Below, in pieces: positions 11,230 through 23,200 of a stretch of DNA of 64,000 bases. The number at the start of each line of letters is the position of its first letter. Position 1 is the first letter of the stretch. The notes under the pieces are model-generated. The model did no database searches, was not told where the DNA came from, and saw only the letters and a program-made list of their open reading frames with translations. The stretch lies in assembly GCA_026874595.1 (NCBI GenBank), contig CM049306.1:104917142-104981141 (forward strand), written 5' to 3'. Origin of the DNA: Sipunculus nudus (lineage: Eukaryota > Annelida > Sipuncula > Golfingiida > Sipunculidae). The position numbers were made by a program, and so were the translations under genes.

Positions 11230-14200
11230 ATACAGACCATGGCAGTCTTGCTGCTGCTGACAGCAGTGACATCTGTGCTGTTTACCATCACAGCAGCTTC
11301 TGCACCACTTGTTAACATCAGCACAAACACCGGTAGACAAGACTCGGGTTATCCAGCTGCATATGAAGGAGAATACTTCAACTTAGAGATCGTAATCCAG
11401 CTGACTGATACAGTTCCTCGGCCTGTCACTGTACAACTAGAACTACCAAATCAAGTCATGTCCAGCTCTAATTGTAAAAACCATGTAAATGGGGCCATGT
11501 ATGGGTGTTCTATTCCGACATCAGGTTACAACGTGTTTGCAGATGTATCCACCTCCACAGCACAGTTTATATATGGTCTTGGTATTGAAAAATCAGATGG
11601 CAGTTTTATCCCAACTGCAGTGGTGGGATCTACAGTGAATATGATTGACATAAACCTTGGCACTGTATCACTCCTTTCTGCACCTGGAGGTCCATTAAGT
11701 TATCAACAAATTAAAATCAGTCTGAACACTACTCTGCTTCCGGGTATGGACAATTATACATTCGATGCCACAGTAACTAGCGGAGCTCAGCCTCCTGTAT
11801 CAGACAAAGTTACCTTGAAGATCTTGGGCCCGGATCTGACGGTATCTGTGACTACAAGCGGTGCAGACATAGAATCAGGAGTCACGACCACATACACGCT
11901 GACTATTCACCACACATCTGAATCAACAGAGACAGCCACCCAAATCTTGGTCAGTGTTCATTTTGTCTCTAAATGTTTTATTAGATATGACAGTAAGAGA
12001 CCAGATGTGTGTCACAGATTCAGCCTGTAGACCTCCATATATAGCAGTCCAAACAATATAACAGTTTCCGCCGCCGTGTCGTTTTTTGGAGAACTCCTCT
12101 TAGACCACTGGACCTATTTCTCCGAAACTTCATTATTGGGTCACATGTGAATTTGTGCCTAACCATTTTGCATTGACCTCTGACCTTTAATCCTCCCTGC
12201 AGCGTGTCCATCTGTGTGTCTGTTTTCACACATTAACCCACATATCGTTGGACTCATTTGGCCAATTGGGCTGAAATTTTGCAGGTGTATAGCTCCTGAA
12301 TAGCTTTATATTATACAAAAACTGGTGGCGCCACCTGCAACCATTTTTCTACAGGGTCCATCTGTTCTTCTGCCTTGGGTTAAAATCACTCATATCTCTG
12401 CAGTGGTTGGACTTATTCACCTGAAATTTACATGTGTTTTCATCCTGGGTAGCTTTCTTGATTTTATGACAGGTCGCACCACCTACCTTCAGGTTCATCC
12501 TGCAGACATCCATGTTAATATCTCAAGACTGGTTTGACATATCCTCCTGAAATTTTGCATGTGTATAGATCTCACATAGCTCTTATCATACGCAAAACTG
12601 GTGGTGCTACCTGCATGCAACCATTTTTGCATCATAGTGTCCATCTGTGTGTTTGCCGTGGGATAAGATCAGTCTTATCTTGGCATTTTTTTTACTTATC
12701 TGTTAAAATTTTGCATGTGTATACATACACGATAGCGTTCTTGATTTTGTAGCAGGCGGTGCCACCTTCATTAACGTTTATGCTGCAGACATTCATGCTG
12801 ATATCTCGAGGACTGGTTTGATGTATCAGCCAGAAATTTTGCATGAGTACATCATGTATAGATCTTAATACCTCTACAGCTTATACAAATTTGGTGGCCA
12901 AACTTGCAACAATATTTGCATGGTGTCTAATTGTTCATTTGCCTAGGGTAAAAATAACTCATATCTCAGCAGTGGTGTGACTTATTTACCTGAAATGTTG
13001 CATATGTATACATCTTGGATAGCTTTCTCTATCAAAAAACAGTTGGTGCCACCTACAATCAAGTTTAGGTGGCAGATATCCATGCTAATATGCAACACGT
13101 CTCAGTCTGTTTCCCCTTGCCACTCTGAATTCATGCTTTACTTCACCTGTCCCACTCTGATTTTGGTGGATAAACTTAGTCGCTTATCAATTACCTGTAT
13201 TCTAGTTACCCTACTATTGTTTACCAAACTCTTGACTATATATTTCATAAATATCAACATAAGTGTGCTAATAAATTCTAGCCGAAATGTAGAGAGCCTC
13301 TTTTTGCCCCTTTAGAAATGTTTTCTCTCTTTCTCTCTCTCTCTCTGTGCATATACATATATTTTCATGGGAGCCTGTCTTTGAGGTATGAGGCACTTAA
13401 TGATTATCAATTGCAGGTATTTAAGGCTATAATATTTTTATATTATATATACCTGTACTGTTATCAATATTTTGAAGGTTTCAAATTATAAAAAAAAAAA
13501 AATAAATTTTTTGTGAATGATATGCACCCCAACTATTGCAGATCCTAAAAATAACATGTTTTTTATTATTATTCTTAGTTTTGAACTAGAATTTCTACTT
13601 GTTCTATGTTCCCTTGTTCAGATTGTTAAGATATTATTAAAAAAAAATCATTATACATGTAATTGATAATTATATTTTGTGTATGATGGAAATCTTTACA
13701 AACTGGTGAAAATCCTGAAAATTTAACCCCACAGATATGAAAACTAACACAGTGCAGTGTCAGGATTAATTTTTCATTTATATTTTTGACACAGGTTGAG
13801 ATAAGTGGAATGTATGGGACAACCTTTGTCAATGGTTCTGGCAGTATTCAGCAGGGCAGTGGAGCTGCTGGTCCTCTTTCTGCTGCCAGTCTGACATCCA
13901 TGAGCATCACAGATATCACACTCACACAAAACACAACCATTCAGTTCCAACGGACTGCTAATGACGACATTCCTGTGGGCTCGGCCATATCCTGTACTGT
14001 AACTTTAAGCTACAAGAATTCACAAGGTCAGTGTCAGATTATGTGCAAAATATCTAGGTCTTTCTTAGACTTTGATTTATCTCAATAGATGCAAAAAGTT
14101 ATGCGAAACCATATGCATTGTGCAAGTGTACAGGTACTTGTTTTTTAGGTTCATGCATGTAGACATGCAATTGCAACCACATAATTATAATGCTACTAAA

Positions 14201-17200
14201 TTATGTAAACAGTTCATTCCATATTGGTCAACATGTCTCGAGATAACTCATCACTCACTGTAGTTCTTCTGATGATAATTAGTCTATCATCCATAGATTC
14301 ACAGACACATTGATTTATACTGTCTCTGACATCTTGTTTTATGAAATCTTCTAAATTGTAAGGTTTTCTAGTAGCAATGGCTCTGTGGTTTTCAAATGTT
14401 ACGTGGTCAAGTGAGATATTGGTATAAAAAACTCTGTGAATCTGATCATGATTGCAACATTAGTGTAACATGAAGAGTACTGGTGTGACGAGACAGCTGG
14501 TAGTGAGCCATGTTTTATGTGATGTTGTTATCAATAAAATTGTTAATCATTTGTCCCAAAAACATTGTTCTTGAAACGAATAATTTTCTTGCCCCACTCT
14601 CTATAACTTCTTACTATCAGAAATTAAAGTCATATGGTGAGAAAATGTTTTCTTGTTATGGTAAAGAAAATTTCTCTTATAATAATTTTTTTCTACTGAT
14701 AAGATCATTTTTCTTGCTATTAGAAAAAGATTTATATTATGGTTGGAAATAATATATTTGGATGTTTTAATGAAGGAATTTTTTCTTATGATAATATAAA
14801 ATATCTTGTCTCAAGAAATTTTAGCTTCATTTTCTTGACTTTAAGCATACTGCCTGTAAATCAAGAGAAAATATCTTGAGGGTTTCTTGTAAACAGAATC
14901 ATTTACTTTGGATAAGAAATTTAATCTTTCCGAAGAAATTATTTTTGGCAGTAAAGAATTTGACAGAAAGATGCATATCTTTAAGGTTGGCTGCAAATAA
15001 TGGCTTGAAGTGTCCTGTCTGATTAGTTGAAACAAAGCTTTTGTAATACTTGTATATGATTTTCATTCTCACAGTGTTCTGGTACATTGCTTTATCATCC
15101 AGTCATTTATTATTAAACATTTATTATTAGACATTGCCACCATGGACATTAATTATTAGACAGTGCCACCATGGACCTAATAATTCAATAATAAGCCTGG
15201 CATACAATATGTTTTATGCATAATACTGGCTTTTCTGTTTTTGAAAAGAAGATGAACTTACTTAATGATGATTTCAGGATACACAGTCACAAGACAGGAG
15301 AACACACACATACCTACCAAGAACATACAGTGGACGTCTGAACCAGTGAACCCAGCCACGGCACCATCGGAAACCCTGAATATTGGTGACTCTGTGATCA
15401 AGAACTTCAACTTTCAGATGCCCCTGGGGACCATGGACACATTCAGTATTAAATTTGGTGAGTCAGTCATTTTGTCATTAATCCACTGTGAATATATAAT
15501 GAGCTCTGCTGACTTTCTCTCAGGAACTGCATTGTCTTTCACATTGATACTGTCCTAATTGGACCATAAGCTCAGGATACTGGTCTTAATGGGATAATAT
15601 GAAAGTCTCTATATTTAGGATGGGTGCTGCCATAGGTTGTTGTTGCCACGGGTCAGTAAAGAATGATCCATACATCTGAGTTGCCTACAAGCACAGCTGA
15701 AAATGTGATCCTGGTGCCATCTAGCACCTATTGTTTCACCCCTTCTAAATTGCTGTAGCTTTTCCTTCTATCTCTTCTTCCCACTTGTGTTGTGTTGGTA
15801 TTAACTTTTAAGTTGGTGTGCAAACCAACCCTACTTTAAGCCAGGGGACACTCCACAAATGGATCAGCAGGCTGAGATGGCTGTGGCAACTGTAAGGCTA
15901 TAGGTTTTACATCAGGCTGCCCTTGTACTAGCCTCTGGCTCCAAAAACTTCCTCTGATGCAGGTGTGCAGGATATTCCATATACTTTTAATAGATAACCC
16001 CTCACCCCCACACTATAAGTTGGCTAAACCATTAATGCCCTGATAATGAATCACAGCCAGTTTAGTGGGGGCGGATGAGAGTCAGTCACAAGTAAGTGGG
16101 CTTGGAGGTCAGTTCTCCAGGGCCTACAGGGAAGTCCCTTAGGGAGTAGCTTAAATGTATGTATAAGGAAATGAAGCTTGTGAAGCCAATGGTGAAGTTG
16201 AGTAACCAGCCACTCTTCAGATCTCTGGTAAAGCTTACACCTGAAACATACCATCCATATCTGTAGTAAAGCGTACCCCCTATGCACTGACTGACAGTGA
16301 ACTGTTTTGGCATGTGAGTAATAAGCATTCCAAATTTGGCAGGTTTTTGATCTATTGGTGATGTAAAACTTAGATTCCTGTGTTGTTTTCTATTATCTGT
16401 GGGAAAAACCCTTCAGGTGGACTGTAACTGGGGCATGGCTGCCTAATGCTCCAAGACATGGATATGGGGCCAGAGCCTTCACATGTCTAGACCGTACAGC
16501 ACTTTGGCAATTCTTGGGTTTGAAATCAGAATTCCTTTTCCTAGATGAACTGCCTGGCAAGGCTATTGAGCTCCATCTACCTGGTTTGGAATAAGAGTTG
16601 TCCTTTCTAGGCTGAAAGGCCTAATGTGCCCATCTAGTTATACTTCTGGGCACTAGATCATGTCATTATAACAACTCCGGGGAAAGTTGGAAACAGGGAG
16701 GAAGGTGTTTCCACAGACACTTTAATGTAGGAGCTATTCTACAATGAAAAGGAGATCCCTAGATAGGAGATGATGCAGTGAGTTGTGTAGATCACTTTTC
16801 TTGAGTAAATTGGATGTCCCGCCCAGACCTTACAACCACCTCAGTAAATATTTAGTGATGGTGAGATCATGTTACTTTATAGATAACCATAAATTATTGT
16901 GCTTTTTTCAACCTTTCCCTCTTGTAAACCAGTTTTAAACCACTCAACCAGTTGGCTTGAAACAAGCAGCTCATCACAAGGAAAGGTCTAGACAAGATAT
17001 CCTTGAAAACATGAATTTAGGTCACTGTGGCCTAATTTCTGTTGCCAATTCATTAAACATACTAAAAGCAGTGATAAATCAAAGATCACTACAAAAGTAG
17101 AAGTATAATCACCGTGAGGTCTTAATTACTATAAATTCACATAGCTGTCCTGCAAACTGTTTAACCAAGCAGTGAATGTCATTAAATTAAAAAAATATGG

Positions 17201-20200
17201 TGGGCCTCATATGATATGAAAATGGTTTCCTGAAAGCCAAGTGCAGCAACTGAGCATCACAACCTCTGGTTCACTTTTATTAATCATATTGCTTTATTTA
17301 ATGTCATATTGCTTTTTCAGATTTTACCTCAGATGTTCTGGCTACCATTCCTTTGACTTTCACTGAAAGTCGAATTATTGCTCCTAACTATATAACCGTT
17401 GATCCTGGACTCAAATCAATCACAAAAAGTGGCTTCGTCCCTCCTGAAAGCAGACGTAAACGTTCCCTAGACCAGCTAACCAGAGTCAAGAGAGCCACAT
17501 CAGCTAAATCTATCACCCGACCATTTGGAACAATAATCAACCCAGCTGGGAGTGGAACCTCAATGGCTGCAATTATTGTCTGGGTAAGTTTCTGACTTTA
17601 TACCTTTTAACTGTGCTACCATTACTGAGCAGGTTGTAGCAGGTTCTGATATGCAGTTACCAGTCTATACTTTATTCAGCAAGTAGTCTTCTTTCTTGCA
17701 AGTAATTATATTTCTGGCAGTTTGGCTGAAGGTCTCTAAAAATTATGTTTTTGTCTTTGTTTGTTATTTATTTTATTTGTAATTTATCTGTTTGCTACTG
17801 ATGATGGGACTTATTGGAGGATTAGGGTTATACCAAGGAACCATCCATTAATGTTTTAGATAATCCAGATTACCATCATACATTTTTAATGATTCCTTAC
17901 CATTGTGAGGTAAGGCATTTTATTTATCTCAGGTAAGGGCTGGAGCTTTTTTATTTGTATTATGGGCAATCTTTGTTTAACAATCACAACTCAGCTGTGA
18001 TCCATTGATGGAGTTAACAGGCCATGACACATAGATTTCTGTGTAGCACACACAAAATTGTTCATGATCCTGACAGTACTCAGGCTCTCACTACTTCTGA
18101 GTCTAGTTGTATTTTTACATCAATTGTACTGAGTACAACTACTTGATATTCCAGGAGAAATGAATATGTTCTACTTCGAACTCAAAATTAAACAGCAATA
18201 AAAAGTTTAACTTTTCAGCAGCTGTACTCACTGTAAAAATTGGAATTCATGAAAACCTGCATTTTGTTCAGTTTTTACTGATCTCACAATAAGGAGTTGA
18301 GCATTTCCCATATTGTAATATTTGTAACTGTTTAAACTGTTAATCTTTCTTACATCATGGTCAGGCTGACATGTTTACTGTCCACTCATGCAATGACTGT
18401 TATGATTTGACCATTACAGGTGACCTTTACAGTACAGAATCCTGTACCTGCATACGGAGGGCCCCTGTCCTCACTGGTTACTGCCATATATAATGGTATT
18501 ACCCTGACCTTTGCATATTCACCAACAGCCGTGACAACCGCTGACCTGACAGTTACCAAGACTGTGGAGGTATGTTTACGTTTATTTTTGAAATCTATAT
18601 TTAATTATATTTTTACTGATGTTTTTTGTTCATTCCCCACTATCACAATGAATATTCATATGAAAATGCCGAGACAAGTGAGACTTTCACACATTATGTT
18701 TACTCATGAAATTCACTCATGCAGGATACATGAATTTTGAAACTGAGTTGTCATGTGACATATGAGACATATCCGTTGTGGTGCATTTCATCAAAAAAGA
18801 TATTCCTGATTCCAGCTTTAAAGTAGGTCACAATAACATAAGAACTGGGATTATTCTTTCAATGTTTTCTACTCATTTTTCATTGGGCCAAGTACCCTGG
18901 GGTTAGTCTTTTCAAAGATTTTAAAGAAATCCCTGTGCAGCTGTGAGTGGTGAAAGGATGATAAAACTAATGATCCGGGTATACGTTAAAAGCCTACTTA
19001 TATGATGTCCTCATCATGAACAGATCAAACACACGATGCTAATAGTGGGATTCTGCAAGTTCTAAGAGTTATCCTCAAATAATAGATGATAAATATTAAG
19101 CATCCATGTGTCATGGGTATCAGAATTATGTATCAGGCATGTGTACATTGTTGTGGTAAGTGACTCATGCTGGCCCATGGTGGCTCTTGGTGGCTCTTCA
19201 AGTGTGACTCTCGGGGAAGAGAACCTACAGTATCAAGTTCTATCCCATAACCACTGTTGCTGAAATAATTTATTTTAAAATCAAAGAAACCTATTCCAAA
19301 TATTTTCTATACATTGATGATTATGTCTCCACTATAATAAAAGGTGTTTTTTTTGTCATGCCTTCCTGTATATCAAAAGTGTCATTTCAGACATATTTTA
19401 TTCAATATAGTCACTGATGCAGATTCCATTAAATCTGAAAATTAAAAGGACCTCATCAAAAATCTATCAATGATGATGTTGAAATGTGAACATAATGTCT
19501 GTTATAGGAAATGTTTTTTCATACTTACCATTTGTATTTGTTATCAAACCTCTTTTTTTCTGTGTTTTACAGATGATTGATCCCTCTAAAAACCAGGTCC
19601 GCTTTAACGTGACTGTCTCCCACAGTGGGTTCTCCATGGATGATGCCCATCAGGTGGTCCTCACAGATGGCAACCCAAGTTTTATGATTGTTTTTAGTTC
19701 GCTGATCCCATCACTGCCCAGGCCACCTGGCTTCAAAATCATCAATGACGATAAGATAATAGAATGGACAGAGTCATCCCTCAACAGGACAAGTGAGTGC
19801 TTATTACGGCTGCTGGGATATACTGATATTTTGGTATAGAGCCAATACAATTATTAAGACCAACAAGAGCAGGTGTCGCTTTTTTTAAATTTGGAGCTGG
19901 ATGCACAATGCAATACCATGCACTCATTGGTCTGTTACACTTCTTTGCTCTGTGCCCACCCTGGTGGTTGATCCAAGAGGATCTTGCTGTACAAAGCAGA
20001 AGTTATATCAGAAGAGATCTGGGATGACGTACTGCAGTGTATTACCACTGAATGAGGAGGGTAATCATGTCGCTGTTCTTAGAGCGTTGTAACAAGACTT
20101 AATTAATAATGCAAGTTTGCTCACTCCCAGTTATGTTTTTCTAATAATTCTAACTTGTGTGTCTCTTGACCTACAGTATGTATCTGTGATGTATACCTTT

Positions 20201-23200
20201 TACTTTGTAGTTTAACTATGGAACTGTTAATATGAGGGTCAACAAAACATCTGCTGGGTTATTTTTTAAGCCCTGTGCATATAAAATCTTCAATTAAGAA
20301 GGCTTGATTGATCATTACATATCCTTCTTATTGTTTGATACCTTAATTAGTTCATTCTCATTTATATTTTGCTATCCACAGTCTGTGAAACTTTCCTGTA
20401 AAATAAAGTTTACAAGGAATTGCCCTAAAATTGTCATGGGAACTTAAGTTTATCTTAGTAATAACAACCATCCACATAAGATATAATGGTATAAATTTTA
20501 TGAAGAAATACTTTAATGATATGCACTTCTGAAATCTGTTTTAAAAAAATCAGAGTGATTTTGATAGTCACCATGTGATCATCATGCCATAGTGATCATG
20601 TGACCTCCTTGTCATTACAGCTGGACAGACCATGTTTTTATCTTATCAGTCAATACCAGTTGATGAAGGCAACAACATACCAGAGGGAATTAACTATTAC
20701 AATGCTTCACTCCTCTATCAGTCAGTAAGTATAATACCATACCAGAGGGAATAAACTATTACAATGCTTCACTCCTCTATCAGTCAGTAAGTATAATACC
20801 ATACCAGAGGGAATAAACTATTACAATGCTTCACTCCTCGATCAGTGATCAGAAAGTATAATGCCATACCAGAGGGAATAAACTATTACAATGCTTCACT
20901 CCTCTATCAGTCAGCAAGTATAATACCATACCAGAGGGAATAAACTATTACAATGCTTCACTCCTCTATCAGTCAGTAAGTATAATACCATACCAGAGGG
21001 AATAAACTATTACAGTGCTTCACTCCTCTATCAGTCAGTAAGTATAATACCATACCAGAGGGAATAAACTATTACAATGCTTCACTCCTCGATCAGTGAT
21101 CAGAAAGTATAATGCCATACCAGAGGGAATAAACTATTAAAATGCTTCACTCCTCTATCAGTCAGTAAGTATAATACCATACCAGAGGGGATAAACTATT
21201 ACCATGCTTCACTCCTCGATCAGTGATCAGAAAGTATAATGCCATACCAGAGGGAATTAACTATTACAATGCTTCACTCTTCTATCAGTCAGTAAGTATA
21301 ATACCATACCAGAGGGAATAAACTATTACAATGCTTCACTCCTCTATCAGTCAGTAAGTATAATACCATACCAGAGGGAATAAACTATTTCAATGCTTCA
21401 CTCTATCAGTCAGTAAGTATAATACCATACCAGAGGGAATAAACTATTACAGTGCTTAACTCCTCTATCAGTCAGTAAGTATAATACCATACCAGAGGGA
21501 ATAAACTATTACAATGCTTCACTCCTCTATCAGTCAGTAAGTATAATACCATACCAAAGGGAATAAACTATAACAATACTTCACTCCTCGATCAGTGATC
21601 AGAAAGTATAATACCATATCAGAGGGAATAAACTATTATGATGCTTCACTCTTCAATCAATCAGTTACTATGATACCATACCAGAGGGAATAAACTATAA
21701 CATAACTCCACTCCTCTATCAGTGATCAGAAAGTATAATACCATACCAGAGGTAATAAACTATTACAAAGCTTCACCCCTCTATCAGACAGTAAGTATAA
21801 TGTAATATACCAATTAAATGTTTTCTGTTCAACAAAATATCTCAAACTTCTAAATGAATCTACAGAATATTTTGTGGTAGGGTGAGCCATATTGTTACAG
21901 GTGCTCTTTTTATATTATGTGACACGGGCGTAACTCCTGTTATGGCACTCGTGTCTGGCTGCGTATTACGTTCTATGTTTAATCCGTACTGGTTGAACTC
22001 TCGTTGTCATGTTTAGCCTTGGGTTTTCACGCCTGGTCGTGGGTCATGTGATGAGCCTGATGTGTAGAGATACACAGCACTGTTTTTCTAGAGAATTCCT
22101 GGAACGCGTGTTGTGCAAGATCTTATAGACTGTTCGAGAAGTGGAAAATTCTCGGCTTGGGGTGTGAAGGTATATAAAGGGGCTGTTTTTTAGAATCAGA
22201 GGGCAGAGAGAGCAGAGCAGATTCCAGCGGACGCAGAAGCGTGTGTCAGATTCTAGGACCTTATCCAAAGAATGCGGCAATTATACATTTTCAAAGACTT
22301 TCTCCTGGATTTTATGCATTTTGGACTTCAGTTTACTTTCTGGGTTGTTGCAAGAACTTTCCACTGGAATGTCATTCTCCAAGAGTTTACATTTAAAGGA
22401 CTTAACGTTGTGATGGTATTGGTATCCAGGTATTGTGCACATACATTATTTTCTCTGTGATTGTATTGACTGGTTGCTATACCGCTGTTTTACAGTGTAA
22501 TTGTATTGATTTAGTGTATTGTATTGTTAGGGTTGTTTAAAGAATAAATTATAGTTATTTTAATTGTTAACAAAAAACCACTGACTTCTTTATTCATTCC
22601 CCTGGACATTTCACGCTGCCTAGTGTTACAGAATCTGATTTGTTTTTATCTCCATAACAAAATTTGTGTTCATCACGCATACGTGATCTGTTTATATTAG
22701 GTTCCGTAACAAAACTGGGGGCTCATCTGGGATGCTTAATAGTTTTCAAATTTATTAGGCCTTGACCTGGACACATTGTTTTATCATATATTGTTTACAA
22801 GATGAGATATTGTTTACAGTACATTGTTTACAGGATTTATCTCAGTGGTTTTTAGCCCTCAGCCCTTAGGCTGATGGGCTATTGTCGTCACCCAAGCTGT
22901 CCGTCGGTACGTCCGTCCGTCCGTCGTGCCGTCCATCCATCTGTTCGGCGTCCGTCCGTTGTGCCGTCCGTCCGTCCGCCGTCCGTTAACTTTTACCTTG
23001 TGAGCGGGATATCTTGAAAAGGATTCACCGTCAGAATTTTATTTCCTCGGTAAAGATGTATATCGACAAAATCTCGGTCAAGTTCTAAGATGGGTGACCT
23101 TGACCTATTTTTCTACATTTTAGAGCTGATTATAGAAAAACACTTAGATGCTAATTACTCAGGAACCATTTGGTGGATTTTCACAAAACTTACTATGGTT

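Larger units (their letters stand above)
21893..22711 (+). repeat. Left LTR of the gypsy-type element (819 bp)
   Basis: Starts TGTTACAGGTGCTC and ends CCGTAACA. It has a TATA box (TATATAAAGG, 22171-22180) and a poly(A) signal AATAAA (22543-22548), which suggests the U3-R-U5 order. The right copy is 815 bp with scattered differences. A 62-codon frame (22272-22460) is also open in the right LTR, but most differences between the two change the residue, so I do not call it a gene. Confidence 0.9.

Noticed and set aside
15132-15175. Two perfect Kozak-like GCCACCATGG sequences
   Set aside because: Inside an intron, part of a short duplication, with stops within a few codons.
20741-21812. Repeat units as extra tandem coding exons of EVC2
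   Set aside because: No acceptor lies before the copies, and read-through from exon 7 meets a stop after ten codons.
22272-22460. 62-codon frame conserved in both gypsy LTRs (also 36616-36804)
   Set aside because: Most differences between the two copies change the residue, as expected for neutral drift; no known LTR protein resembles it.
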